Below are positions 24,973-33,276 of a DNA stretch of 56,439 nt, one piece after another; position 1 is the first letter of the stretch; the number at the start of each line of letters is the position of its first letter. The notes below the pieces were generated by a model, which ran no database searches, was not told the DNA's origin, and saw only the letters and a list, made by a program, of their open reading frames with translations. Origin of the DNA: Ammoniphilus sp. YIM 78166 (GTDB lineage Bacteria > Bacillota > Bacilli > Aneurinibacillales > RAOX-1); assembly GCF_004522215.1 (NCBI RefSeq), contig NZ_SDLR01000015.1:434-56872 (forward strand), given 5' to 3'. The translations under genes were made by a program, and so were the position numbers.

Positions 24973-25527
24973 TCACGAAAGATCAGGCCGCCGCTTCAGG
25001 TTCAACACTTCGTCCGGATCAGCCACCACTCGTCCGTAATACCTTTGGGAACGGAAGTTATGGATCTCCCGACAGGCTTTAGCCATTTTTTCTAATACCA
25101 CCTCTTGAGGCAAGGTTTCTTTCGGCGTCCAATAGTAAATCTTCATTTCGTATGGCTCCCCGCTTTGATCCTCTCGCTCATATAGGATCCGGTCAGCTTT
25201 TGCAAAGCCGTTTTTGGTGTAAAAGTTAGCCCTCCTCAAGGTGTCCTCATCATCCCGGTCGATGGGTTCGACTTCTAGAATAATGTCCTTACCCTTTTGT
25301 TTTAATTGATTTAATACCTTCGAACCTACACCCTTGCCTCGCCTTTCCGGTTTGATTAGAAAATAATCAATAAAAATAAACGTCGGAAATTCAGCGTATA
25401 AAAGAATGTATTCATCCGTTTCTTCCTTGTGATACACATCCTTATCCTCAATCAACGCTTGCAATTGACGCGGATCTTTCATTTCATGTTCAGGAAAATA
25501 TTCATTTAGCCGCTCATACCACTCCAT
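24973..25527 (-). CDS. GNAT-family N-acetyltransferase
   Basis: Predicted acetyl-CoA-dependent acyltransferase, 184 residues. The acetyl-CoA loop is in IKPERRGKGVGSKVLNQL (about 78-95, R/QxxGxG/A type). It is preceded by the beta-4 strand FIFIDYFLI and followed by the beta-5 segment NFYTKNGF. The ribosome site GGGGGTG is seven bases before the ATG. It stands alone, convergent with the lipase gene. The substrate cannot be told. Confidence 0.85.
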   Translation of the reverse strand: MEWYERLNEYFPEHEMKDPRQLQALIEDKDVYHKEETDEYILLYAEFPTFIFIDYFLIKPERRGKGVGSKVLNQLKQKGKDIILEVEPIDRDDEDTLRRANFYTKNGFAKADRILYEREDQSGEPYEMKIYYWTPKETLPQEVVLEKMAKACREIHNFRSQRYYGRVVADPDEVLNLKRRPDLS

Positions 25528-25609
25528 GCATTAGCACCCCCGAAATAGGTTTAGGATTCCTCTGCTTAATGTTGCCGATAATGGACTTGTCCAATCGTTA
25601 CTCTTCTAA

Positions 25610-25647
25610 TGAAAGCGTTAACAAATCTACAGATCCATGTTATAATA
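25610..25647 (+). promoter_or_regulatory. Sigma-A promoter with perfect cre site, first microprotein gene
   Basis: TGAAAGCGTTAACA (25610-25623) fits the cre consensus at every defined position. Its last six bases TTAACA are the -35 box, followed after 17 bases by TATAAT. CcpA binding here would compete directly with RNA polymerase. Confidence 0.75.
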
Positions 25648-25680
25648 ATAAAGCAGTGAAATCTTGAAGGAGGGACTCCA

Positions 25681-25830
25681 ATGTCAAAATGGAAAATTCA
25701 AAGTACAAATCCAACCCTGCCATCAGACCTTGAAGAACTACTTCAGCAGTTTGAATGCATTAAAATTGAAGACTTTGCTAAGGATCTTCTCAGAGGCCAC
25801 TACGAGGAACAATGGGAAGAAGCTATTTAA
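25681..25830 (+). CDS. Catabolite-controlled 49-residue microprotein, copy A
   Basis: The product begins MSKWKIQSTNPTLPSDLEE and ends HYEEQWEEAI; it is acidic, probably helical after residue 16, and has no membrane segment. AGGAGGGAC lies directly before the ATG at 25681. A second gene at 31612 encodes a product identical at about 43 of 49 positions and shares the promoter, cre site and ribosome site. Family not recognised. Conservation at the protein level between the copies supports a real gene. Confidence 0.75.
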   Translation: MSKWKIQSTNPTLPSDLEELLQQFECIKIEDFAKDLLRGHYEEQWEEAI

Positions 25831-25843
25831 TAGAGGAAATTTT

Positions 25844-25883
25844 AAAAAGACTGCACCGGATGTTTAAACGGTGTAGTCTTTTC
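25844..25883. terminator. Bidirectional terminator between microprotein A and the ger operon
   Basis: A 12-bp stem (AAGACTGCACCG, 25847-25858, against CGGTGTAGTCTT, 25869-25880, one mismatch) has T runs on both strands. It serves the microprotein gene on the plus strand and the ger operon on the minus strand. Confidence 0.85.
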
Positions 25884-25898
25884 TTGCCTTAGAGCTTG

Positions 25899-27014
25899 TT
25901 ACCCAGAGTAAGGTCTATCATTGGTTCCTTTGGAAAACCTTCTCATCGCCGCCACCCCGAACAACAGTAAGGGGAGTAAAATTCCGTAGGTAAAATCATA
26001 AAACGGCCAGATGGGTGACATGTTGCCTATGTAGACAATATTAGGCGAAATCATCAGGGACAAATTCACCAAGATGACCCCCATGGGCAAGGTAAGAGAT
26101 CTATACTCTTTCAACCTTAACGTCTGCGCCAATCCCAATACAGCGGAATAGAAGTAAAACGTAATTCGAAAAAAGAGAGTAATGAACCATATTCCTGCTA
26201 AGATGGCTTCTATTCGTTGAAGGAAGTTGCCTATATTTATTTTTTTAGCCAACATATAGCTTGGAAACTGATATCTCGCTGTAAGATCCGGTCCAAGAAC
26301 CAAAAGGCATAAAGTGATCATGATAGCAAGCGCCAAGCCTCCTATCCCCGCCCCTATCAGAAGGCTTTTGTTAATTTTATTGCTTTGATTCACAAAGGGA
26401 AAAATCATCATCAGTACGACTAGTTCAACGAAAGGATAAGTGATGAAGGTAAGCGAACCTCGCAAAATAGGCTTAAAACCTTCTTCAAGGACCGGCTGAA
26501 CTTTTTCAACCTTCACTTCGGGAAGCAGGAAGATAATCAAGATAAATAAAAGGATAATCACCCAAGGAAATAAAATCTCCGCGCTCCTGGCGATGGTTTC
26601 CAAGCCCAAACGAGTGGCCATCAGGATGATCATGACAAAAACAATATGGATCGCCTCGATGGGAGTATCTGGCATGATATGGGTAGTCATAAAGTCCCCG
26701 ATTTCCCTCAAGGCAACCGCTGCATACAAAAAACAATAGGATAAAAATAAGAGGGAAGCGATGATTCCTAGCCACTTGCCAAAGATTTTTTCATTTAACT
26801 GAACCAAGGTTAAGTCAGGGTGGAGTCTACCGACAGCGGAATACAAAGGTAGGACCATCAATCCCACCGCAATGCTTAAAATGGCCACAATCCAAGCGTC
26901 TTGTTTCGCTTCCCCAGCCGTAATGGCCGGCAGAATCAAGATCGCATCCCCAATGGTATATAATACAACCAGTATGGTAAATTGACGCACCCCGATTTTC
27001 CCGTTCTCCACCAT
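25899..27014 (-). CDS. Spore germination protein, GerAB/permease family (second B subunit)
   Basis: Integral membrane B subunit of a GerA-type germinant receptor in the spore inner membrane, 371 residues with about ten hydrophobic segments of the APC-type spore-permease fold. Family blocks visible are GVRQFTILVVLYTIGDAIL, AGEAKQDAW, ETIARSAEI and the cytoplasmic ending. B subunits are thought to hold the germinant-binding pocket. The ATG at 27014 is eight bases after AAAGGAGG; a GTG three codons earlier lies in the ribosome site. It is the last gene of the operon, 32 bases after the other B-subunit gene. Confidence 0.9.
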   Translation of the reverse strand: MVENGKIGVRQFTILVVLYTIGDAILILPAITAGEAKQDAWIVAILSIAVGLMVLPLYSAVGRLHPDLTLVQLNEKIFGKWLGIIASLLFLSYCFLYAAVALREIGDFMTTHIMPDTPIEAIHIVFVMIILMATRLGLETIARSAEILFPWVIILLFILIIFLLPEVKVEKVQPVLEEGFKPILRGSLTFITYPFVELVVLMMIFPFVNQSNKINKSLLIGAGIGGLALAIMITLCLLVLGPDLTARYQFPSYMLAKKINIGNFLQRIEAILAGIWFITLFFRITFYFYSAVLGLAQTLRLKEYRSLTLPMGVILVNLSLMISPNIVYIGNMSPIWPFYDFTYGILLPLLLFGVAAMRRFSKGTNDRPYSG

Positions 27015-27046
27015 GTTCTTCACCTCCTTTGCTTCTCTATGTTCTC

Positions 27047-28144
27047 TTAAATATGATGATACCGTTTGCGGATTCCTGTCACGATAAGCAGCAGCAATGG
27101 GATGCCTACTTGAAACGGGAGATGCAGATAAATAGGGACCTTTTCCAACCCAATCTCAAGATGTTCCGGCAGATTACCTGCAATCTGGATGGAAGCGATC
27201 AGAATGACAATCCCAATCGAAAAGATCATCGGATCCCGCTTCCTAACCTTAAACAGATCCGCAACCCCTGCTGCTGCCGCGTAAAAAAAGACCGCAATCT
27301 TAAAGAAACCTCCGATAATTAAGGTCGAGATCACAATCGGATCCAGACGCTGGATAAAACCTCCGACATTGATCTTTTGAGCAGCATGCAGCAAAGGAAA
27401 CGTCGAAGTGGTGGCGAAGTACGTACCGAGGACAGCAATATCTATAGCGACAGTCACCGTGAGCACCAATCCGCTCAACGTCATGGCAGACAGCCCAATC
27501 TTCATTCCCCTTTTCGGTTGATTCAAATAAGGAAGCAACATCGCAAACACCACCATCTCCCCAAAAGGAAAGGTCAAGGTCAAGGGAAAAGCCGTGGTCA
27601 ACACAGGCTTCCAGCCATTCTCCAGAATAGGGAGAAGGTTTTCGGACCGGACCGCATCCGAAAGAAAAAGGAAAGAGATGCCCAACACCCCATAAGTAAT
27701 GATCACAACCACCAAGATTTCGCCCGTTCTGGCAATGGTTTCGATCCCTTTGCAGACAGCATAGATAATGAGAGCAATCATGATCAGATGGATCATGAAC
27801 ATAGGGGTTTCCGGATACGCAAAGGTTAAAAGCAGATCCGTAAAATCTCGCAAGACTCTGGATGCGATATAGATGAAATAAAGGATATAGAGCAAAGCCA
27901 ACGGATATCCAACGTACTTGCCGAGAACTTTCGGAATATAGCTAGTCAAAGGGAGATTCGGAAATTGATAGAAAAGATAGATGTAAATTAAAAAGAGAAC
28001 CAATCCCCCCAGCATGCCAAGGAGGATCGCCAACCATGCATCCTGTTTCGCTTGCAGCCCTAATCCTACAACAATCGCACTTCCCAATTCAAAGAGAAAG
28101 ATTAAGATAAACAATTGGGATGAACTGATTTTCGCCTTCTCCAT
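27047..28144 (-). CDS. Spore germination protein, GerAB/permease family (first B subunit)
   Basis: B subunit of the germinant receptor, 365 residues and about ten membrane segments. It shows the same landmarks as its neighbour (SSQLFILIFLFELGSAIV, LQAKQDAWLAI, GIETIARTGEILVV, FPFGEMVV). The two B proteins are clearly homologous but well diverged. ATG at 28144 follows AGGAAGGAT; an ATG 18 codons upstream lies near the preceding gene and has no ribosome site. Having two B subunits behind one A and one C suggests alternative or combined germinant recognition. Confidence 0.88.
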   Translation of the reverse strand: MEKAKISSSQLFILIFLFELGSAIVVGLGLQAKQDAWLAILLGMLGGLVLFLIYIYLFYQFPNLPLTSYIPKVLGKYVGYPLALLYILYFIYIASRVLRDFTDLLLTFAYPETPMFMIHLIMIALIIYAVCKGIETIARTGEILVVVIITYGVLGISFLFLSDAVRSENLLPILENGWKPVLTTAFPLTLTFPFGEMVVFAMLLPYLNQPKRGMKIGLSAMTLSGLVLTVTVAIDIAVLGTYFATTSTFPLLHAAQKINVGGFIQRLDPIVISTLIIGGFFKIAVFFYAAAAGVADLFKVRKRDPMIFSIGIVILIASIQIAGNLPEHLEIGLEKVPIYLHLPFQVGIPLLLLIVTGIRKRYHHI

Positions 28145-28173
28145 TTCATTTTTATCCTTCCTTCCATTATTGG

Positions 28174-28407
28174 TTACGTTAAGAGTCGGAAGATCCAATC
28201 ACTTATGGGCTTATAAATGAAGGAAACCCAATCTAGGGGATTAGGAAGATCCACTCCCTTTGCTACGGCCACGCTTAAGCCCACCCCCAAGACAAGGAGT
28301 ATCGAAAAAAAGCATAATTCCTTTTTCAGCTTTTTTTCCAGGAGATGAGGAACCTCAATCAGCGCGATCACCATCGCTACCCCTAAAAAAGCCATGCTAG
28401 CCACCAT
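28174..28407 (-). CDS. Small membrane protein in ger operon (77 residues)
   Basis: Two hydrophobic segments (about 3-19 and 31-49) are separated by a basic loop KKLKKEL, with an amphipathic C-terminal part. ATG follows AAGGAG by nine bases. It lies between the gerC-type and gerB-type genes with gaps of 6 and 29 bases, so it is part of the operon. Such small two-helix proteins (the D subunits) accompany some germinant receptors and modulate their function; assignment here is from size, topology and position, not sequence identity. Confidence 0.75.
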   Translation of the reverse strand: MVASMAFLGVAMVIALIEVPHLLEKKLKKELCFFSILLVLGVGLSVAVAKGVDLPNPLDWVSFIYKPISDWIFRLLT

Positions 28408-28413
28408 ATCTAC

Positions 28414-29619
28414 CTACTCCTTCAATTCGCTGAGGAAGGTCTCCCCCACCGTCCCGACACGTCTGATTTTCACATCCACTTTTACCGTTACGGGAAGGTC
28501 CTGAAATGCTTGATCCCAATCTCCCTTTAGCTCTTTCCAAGCCTGGGGATCTGATCGGCGAATCGCTTCACCAAATCCGAAAATGTCCGCTTTAACCCTT
28601 TCTTGCACCTTCTCTATCGACGCTTCAATCGAATCCTTGATGCTTTGATTGATTTCCGTTTCCAGTTCATCAATGGTCTCGGGTTTGGACAAATCAAGAT
28701 TCCCGCACCCTACCTCCGCCACATTGCCTTCAGCCTGAATGTTTACATCGATTTGAGGTTTTCCATTCGTGACCCCACCCTTGAGATTGGTTTGGGAGCG
28801 CAGCAGCTCGACCACCGCTTTTCCCCCTTTAGAGCAAGGCACTTGATGAACCGTATTGTGCACGTTATTCTGAATGTAATTATAAGCGCCGCTTTCTTCC
28901 ACGTTGAGCCAGCCTACCAGTCGGTCTTTTTTAAAGGCGGCTAACTGAACATATTGCAAATGGCCGGGGGACTCGATCTCTTCTGCATTGTCTTTGGTTT
29001 CCGCTGCTTTTTTATCGCCTTGCACTTGGAGTCCTGTTAATACGGGGTGTTTTCCTTCGCTTACGATGTCAGAAATCAACTGGTCCAAGGTGACCGTCGT
29101 CGTCATGGGAGCCCAGGTTTGCTCCGATGCCTGGAGTGAATAGAACAGGTGATTCGCTGGGATTTTTTCTAGAGGCGTGATTACCCTCAGCACGTCTTCC
29201 GCTTTGGTTGCCTTCGTTACCACGATGTAAAAGTCGGTTCGGAACTCGTGATCGCGAAAGATCATTTCCAACGATTTTCCAATTCCTTCCTTGGCTAATT
29301 CCTCGCCAATCACAAGGATACGAAGATGGGAGAAATAGCTCCTTCTTGGGGATATGGTGGTTATTTTTCGAATCGCCTCAAATAGGGTATCGGATTCCTC
29401 TTTATACATCACGACAGGAGCGCGGCCCGTAGCGCCTTGCTTGGCGGCCACTTCGCCAGGATCAACCACCTGAAACGAGACGAGATATTGATCTCCTGAT
29501 TTATCGATCCCCATCCCTACCACGATGCCCAGTTCATTTAGCTCACGGCGGCTCCAACAACCCGTAATGAGGATCAGTAAAAGTATAAGGATACAGGCCA
29601 TCCCAAGCCTTCGTTTCAC
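28414..29619 (-). CDS. Spore germination lipoprotein, Ger(x)C family
   Basis: C subunit of the germinant receptor, 401 residues. The signal peptide ends in lipobox LITGC followed by WSRRELNELGIVVGMGID, the standard opening of Ger(x)C proteins. Then come the N-terminal domain and the C-terminal domain (about 225-395). Lipidation anchors it to the outer face of the spore inner membrane. Its start codon overlaps the stop of the A-subunit gene by four bases (ATGA), so A and C are translationally coupled. Confidence 0.92.
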   Translation of the reverse strand: MKRRLGMACILILLLILITGCWSRRELNELGIVVGMGIDKSGDQYLVSFQVVDPGEVAAKQGATGRAPVVMYKEESDTLFEAIRKITTISPRRSYFSHLRILVIGEELAKEGIGKSLEMIFRDHEFRTDFYIVVTKATKAEDVLRVITPLEKIPANHLFYSLQASEQTWAPMTTTVTLDQLISDIVSEGKHPVLTGLQVQGDKKAAETKDNAEEIESPGHLQYVQLAAFKKDRLVGWLNVEESGAYNYIQNNVHNTVHQVPCSKGGKAVVELLRSQTNLKGGVTNGKPQIDVNIQAEGNVAEVGCGNLDLSKPETIDELETEINQSIKDSIEASIEKVQERVKADIFGFGEAIRRSDPQAWKELKGDWDQAFQDLPVTVKVDVKIRRVGTVGETFLSELKE

Positions 29620-31211
29620 GGTTTTTTCCTCCTTTCTCTCCCCTCTCTCTCACGGACCACATTTTTCTGACTGATTAAGCGCGGTCGAGTAAACATTGCC
29701 CATTGTGGTACTCGGATAATCGAATCCTTTTGATCGGCAACAATGAGAGGCGCAAATGGACTCATATAAGGAACGCCGAACGATCGCAAGCTAGATAAGT
29801 GCAGAACAAGGGCAATCAAGCCCACGGTGATCCCGAATAACCCAAAGGATGCGGCAAGCCCCATCAAACCAAAACGCAAAATCCGAATCGAAATAGACAT
29901 ATTAAAGGAAGGAACCACAAAACTTGCAATCGCTGTGATGGACACCACGATGACCATGGCAGGGGCGATAAAGCCCGCCTCTACTGCGGCTTGGCCAATA
30001 ACCAAAGCTCCTACGATGGATACGGCTTGTCCAACCGCCCTCGGCATTCTCACTCCCGCTTCCCTCAGGATTTCAAAGGTGATCTCCATGATGAGAGCTT
30101 CCACGAAAGCAGGAAAAGGGACACCCTCCCGTTGAGCCGCCAAACTGATCAGCAGGGGTGTCGGAATCATCTCCTGATGAAAGGTGACGATGGCGACATA
30201 CAAGGAAGGAGCAATTAATGCTAGAAAGAAGCATAGGAATCGAAGCAAGCGAAGCAATGTTCCGATATCGGCCCGTTGGTAGTAGTCCTCCGCAGATTGA
30301 TAGAATTGGGTGAACAAAGCCGGCACGAGCAAAACGAACGGAGTTCCATCTATTAAAATCGCAATTCGACCTTCCAAAAGCCCGGCAGCGATAACATCCG
30401 GACGTTCGGAATTAAACACCGTCGGAAAGGGGGTATACGTTTCATCCTGAATCAGTTCCTCAATATTGCCGCTTTCCAGAATCCCATCAATATCAATGCG
30501 TTCTAAGCGAATGCGCACTTCTTCGATGACCTTGTCATTGGCAATGCCTTTAATGTACATGATAGCGACATCGGTTTTCGTAACTCTTCCTATCTTTCGA
30601 CTCTCTAGCCATAGATGAGGGTCTTTGATTTTCCGGCGAATCAACGCGGTGTTCGTCCGCAAACTTTCCGAAAAACCTTCCTTTGGTCCCCTGATTACCG
30701 TTTGGGTAGAAGGCTCCGTTACCCCCCGGTCTTCCCAACCGCTCATGCCGATGGAAAAGCCTTGTGCATATCCGTCTAGCAGAAAGATCGTTCTCCCAGA
30801 CAATAACCAATCCAACAGCGTTTCAAAATCGAAAACATCCTGGATATCCCCTACGGCAAGAATAGACTCTTTCAATAGAGCTAAAGGATGGGAGGCAGAC
30901 GACATCTTTTGCACTAAATCCGTTCCCTGGACATTCAGCATCAGGGTTTCCATGATAAAGTCATGAATGGCATTCTTATTCGACAATCCGTCGGTATACA
31001 AAATGGCCGCTTTAAGCCTCTCGTCTTGTCCGATGCGAATTTCCCGAATGATAATATCCCCGCTGTTTCCTAGGGTTTCTTTCACCCTTTGAATATTTTC
31101 CTGAAGGCTGCATTTTAACGGCTCTTCTTCAACCGATCCCTCATCCTGATGCTTTCCGGAAGACGGCGGACGTTTAAGCATGTTTTGAATGGTTCGCTTG
31201 ATAAAACCCAT
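29616..31211 (-). CDS. Spore germination protein, GerAA family
   Basis: A subunit of the germinant receptor, 531 residues. A soluble N-terminal domain (about 30-280) is followed by five or so membrane segments between about 290 and 470 and a basic cytoplasmic tail. Typical blocks include FLLDGYAQGFSIGMSGWEDRGVTEP, VTKTDVAIMYIKGIA, EGRIAILIDGTPFVLLVPALF and REAGVRMPRAVGQAVSIVGALVIGQAAVEAG. ATG at 31211 is six bases after AGAGGT; a TTG start seven codons upstream is less well placed. It is the first gene of a five-gene operon. A sigma-G promoter is expected but I could not fix one by eye. Confidence 0.92.
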   Translation of the reverse strand: MGFIKRTIQNMLKRPPSSGKHQDEGSVEEEPLKCSLQENIQRVKETLGNSGDIIIREIRIGQDERLKAAILYTDGLSNKNAIHDFIMETLMLNVQGTDLVQKMSSASHPLALLKESILAVGDIQDVFDFETLLDWLLSGRTIFLLDGYAQGFSIGMSGWEDRGVTEPSTQTVIRGPKEGFSESLRTNTALIRRKIKDPHLWLESRKIGRVTKTDVAIMYIKGIANDKVIEEVRIRLERIDIDGILESGNIEELIQDETYTPFPTVFNSERPDVIAAGLLEGRIAILIDGTPFVLLVPALFTQFYQSAEDYYQRADIGTLLRLLRFLCFFLALIAPSLYVAIVTFHQEMIPTPLLISLAAQREGVPFPAFVEALIMEITFEILREAGVRMPRAVGQAVSIVGALVIGQAAVEAGFIAPAMVIVVSITAIASFVVPSFNMSISIRILRFGLMGLAASFGLFGITVGLIALVLHLSSLRSFGVPYMSPFAPLIVADQKDSIIRVPQWAMFTRPRLISQKNVVREREGRERRKKP

Positions 31212-31306
31212 GATTTTACCTCTGAGCTTCAATTATTTATTCAATTTCTATTCTTGCCTTTCTAAATTTTTTATAAACCCGTGATGAGTTTAAATTTTCA
31301 GAAAAG

Positions 31307-31344
31307 GGTGCCTGTCACTCCCCGAAATTGCTCGAAATTTGTCG
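31307..31344 (+). repeat. Dispersed repeat copy R2 (long form)
   Basis: It begins GGTGCCTGTCACTCCCCGAA and ends AATTTGTCG, with the inner ATTGCTCGAA also present in R1. It lies about 95 bases upstream of the ger operon, in non-coding DNA. Confidence 0.9.
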
Positions 31345-31408
31345 TCTTAGAAACAAGATTCCCCCTAACTAATGCTCCTGGGGACAACCATCCTGCCATG
31401 TAATAACA

Positions 31409-31460
31409 TAAAAATCAAGCCGAGGGGAGCTTGTAAAACCCTACGGTTTGATTTTTTGAT
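31409..31460 (+). terminator. Terminator-like hairpin in the ger/microprotein spacer
   Basis: An imperfect stem pairs AAATCAAGCCGAGGG with CCCTACGGTTTGATTT around a 10-base loop and is followed by TTTGATTT. No gene precedes it on the plus strand apart from repeat R2, so its role is unclear. Confidence 0.4.
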
Positions 31461-31541
31461 TTCAAAAAGCACCCAACCTGACTTTGGGTTCGGAATCAAG
31501 GATTGAATGCCCTTTTTACATTGTTATCCACATTTTTTAGA

Positions 31542-31579
31542 TGAAAGCGTTAACAAAATTAAGAATCCATGTTATACTA
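31542..31579 (+). promoter_or_regulatory. Sigma-A promoter with perfect cre site, second microprotein gene
   Basis: TGAAAGCGTTAACA (31542-31555) is identical to the site before copy A. TTAACA is the -35 box, followed after 17 bases by TATACT. Confidence 0.75.
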
Positions 31580-31611
31580 ATAAGGCAGTCAATTCTTGAG
31601 GAGGGACTCCA

Positions 31612-31761
31612 ATGTCAAAATGGAAAATCCAAAGTACAAATCCAACTCTGCCATCAGACCTTGAAGAACTACTTCAAAAATTTGATTCCATTAAGATTGA
31701 AGAGTTTGCCAAGGATCTTCTCAGAGGCCACTATGAAGAACAATGGGAAGATGCTGTTTAA
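31612..31761 (+). CDS. Catabolite-controlled 49-residue microprotein, copy B
   Basis: This is a paralog of the gene at 25681. It begins MSKWKIQSTNPTLPSDLEE and ends HYEEQWEDAV, with differences clustered around residues 23-31. AGGAGGGAC precedes the ATG. The promoter, cre site and ribosome site are conserved with copy A, whereas the terminators differ. The two copies flank the minus-strand ger operon. Function unknown. Confidence 0.75.
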   Translation: MSKWKIQSTNPTLPSDLEELLQKFDSIKIEEFAKDLLRGHYEEQWEDAV

Positions 31762-31772
31762 TAGATCATTTG

Positions 31773-31797
31773 ACCCTCTACTTAGGTGGAGGGTTTC
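31773..31797 (+). terminator. Terminator of microprotein copy B
   Basis: A stem ACCCTCTAC against GTGGAGGGT (one mismatch, 4-base loop) is followed by TTT. It starts 12 bases after the stop codon. Confidence 0.6.
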
Positions 31798-31911
31798 TAA
31801 TTTATTTTGCCAACCCAAATTCATCGCTTTTCGAAAGATGGTCACAAAAAACTAGCATAAAAAGTTAATCTCATTACACACCAAACCAGTTTGCGATGGA
31901 AAGTCTGTACG

Positions 31912-32055
31912 ATACTGTCAGATGGGCCCGCGGTGAATAAACTTGGTGCATTCGGACAGGCTCAAGCATTCTTTACCTTGCCCTGTCCAAATTAACCGGA
32001 TCCATACGGGTACACATAAAAACCCGAACTTGCTCTCAGGAGCAGTTCGGGTTTT
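31912..32055 (+). ncRNA. Candidate structured RNA ending in a strong terminator
   Basis: A GC-rich non-coding stretch contains a 7-bp hairpin (GGACAGG 31954-31960 against CCTGTCC 31982-31988). It ends in a long terminator stem at 32018-32055 (AAAACCCGAACT, GCTC, loop, GAGC, AGTTCGGGTTTT). No reading frame with a ribosome site was found on the plus strand. The terminator is too far from microprotein B, which has its own. An orphan small RNA is possible; I match it to no known family. Confidence 0.35.
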
Positions 32056-32121
32056 CGTATTGATATAGCCTTTGAATCGGCACAAATCGCTGTCATCATG
32101 CCAGTCACGGTCCTTTCTGTT

Positions 32122-32150
32122 TCGACAAAATTCGGGGAGTGACAGGCACC
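32122..32150 (-). repeat. Dispersed repeat copy R3 (short form)
   Basis: The plus strand reads TCGACAAAATTCGGGGAGTG then ACAGGCACC. It lies 47 bases before the DUF3231 start codon. Confidence 0.9.
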
Positions 32151-32197
32151 TTTTATGTAAATAATATGTTCAACTTCAAGTGAAAGATGGGTTCTCA

Positions 32198-33214
32198 ATG
32201 GAAATCAACACAAACATGACACATCATACTCCACTACATTCAGCAGAGATCGCACAACTTTGGAACACTTATATGATGGATACCTTGGCTATCTGTATGC
32301 TCACATATTTTGGGGAAAAAGTGGAAGATGCCGAGATTAAAGACTTTATCCAATATTCAATCACCGAGCCTAAACACCACATTTCTGTGATCAAAGAAAT
32401 ATTTCAGAAAGAGAACTTTCCGATTCCACAAGGCTTTACGGAGAAAGACATCAACCTAAGCGCTCCCAAATTATTTTCCGATGTTTTTGTCTTATATTAT
32501 CTATGGAACGTGACTAAATTTGTTTTGAACGCCCACGGGATTGCTAAAACACTGTGTACACGCTCTGATGTCAATACATTATACAAAAATGCGATTGGGC
32601 ATGCCTCAGAATTAGATGACCTCATAAAAACCATTGCCTTGCGAAAAGGGGTTTATGTGAAGCCTCCTTATATTCCCGTTCCCGAGAAGACCGATTTTAT
32701 TAAAGAGCCAAGCTACTTGGCAGGTTTTCTAGGGGAACAACGGGCGCTTAACGCGATGGAAATAACCAATTTATATAATGCCATTGCTACGAACAACATA
32801 GGGAAAATGCTGATTATGGGCTTTAGCCAAGTTGCGCAATCCAAGAAAATACGCCATTATTTCCTAAAAGGTAAATCCATCGCTTCTAATCACATCAACC
32901 TATGCAGTGATTTATTAAGAAAAGAAGATATTCCCGCACCGGAAGGATGGGATGTTGGGGTGACGAATTCAACTGTCCCTCCCTTTTCAGATAAGCTGAT
33001 GTTATTCCATATTACCACCTTGAATGCTTCTGGGATTACGAACTACGCGATGTCTATAGCTTCAAGTGCAAGACGGGATATCAGCCTATTATTTACCCGC
33101 CTTTCCGCCGAAATCGCTAAATTTGCTGAAGAAGGGGCAAACCTTATGATTCACAACGGATGGCTAGAAGAACCTCCGCAAGCCCCCAATCGAAAAGCAT
33201 TAGTAAGACAGTAG
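32198..33214 (+). CDS. DUF3231 family protein
   Basis: A 338-residue soluble protein made of two homologous halves (about 10-165 and 175-330), each a predicted all-helical bundle with a ferritin-like look. This is the DUF3231 architecture common in Bacillales. Repeated features are LHSAEIAQLWNTYMMD versus LNAMEITNLYNAIATN and two GF/GW-containing loops (IPQGFTEKDINLSAP versus APEGWDVGVTNSTVP). ATG at 32198 follows AAAGATGGG; an in-frame GTG six codons earlier overlaps this region. Function unknown; members are often stress- or sporulation-associated. The gene is bracketed by repeat copies R3 and R4. Confidence 0.85.
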   Translation: MEINTNMTHHTPLHSAEIAQLWNTYMMDTLAICMLTYFGEKVEDAEIKDFIQYSITEPKHHISVIKEIFQKENFPIPQGFTEKDINLSAPKLFSDVFVLYYLWNVTKFVLNAHGIAKTLCTRSDVNTLYKNAIGHASELDDLIKTIALRKGVYVKPPYIPVPEKTDFIKEPSYLAGFLGEQRALNAMEITNLYNAIATNNIGKMLIMGFSQVAQSKKIRHYFLKGKSIASNHINLCSDLLRKEDIPAPEGWDVGVTNSTVPPFSDKLMLFHITTLNASGITNYAMSIASSARRDISLLFTRLSAEIAKFAEEGANLMIHNGWLEEPPQAPNRKALVRQ

Positions 33215-33246
33215 ATAATGGCCGCTCCGGAAACAACCGAAGCGGC

Positions 33247-33275
33247 TCGACAAAATTCGGGGAGTGACAGGCACC
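33247..33275 (-). repeat. Dispersed repeat copy R4 (short form)
   Basis: Same 29-base sequence as R3. It ends two bases from the stop codon of the M28 peptidase gene and directly follows a hairpin (about 33221-33246, GCCGCTCCGG against CCGAAGCGGC). Confidence 0.9.
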
Positions 33276-33276
33276 A

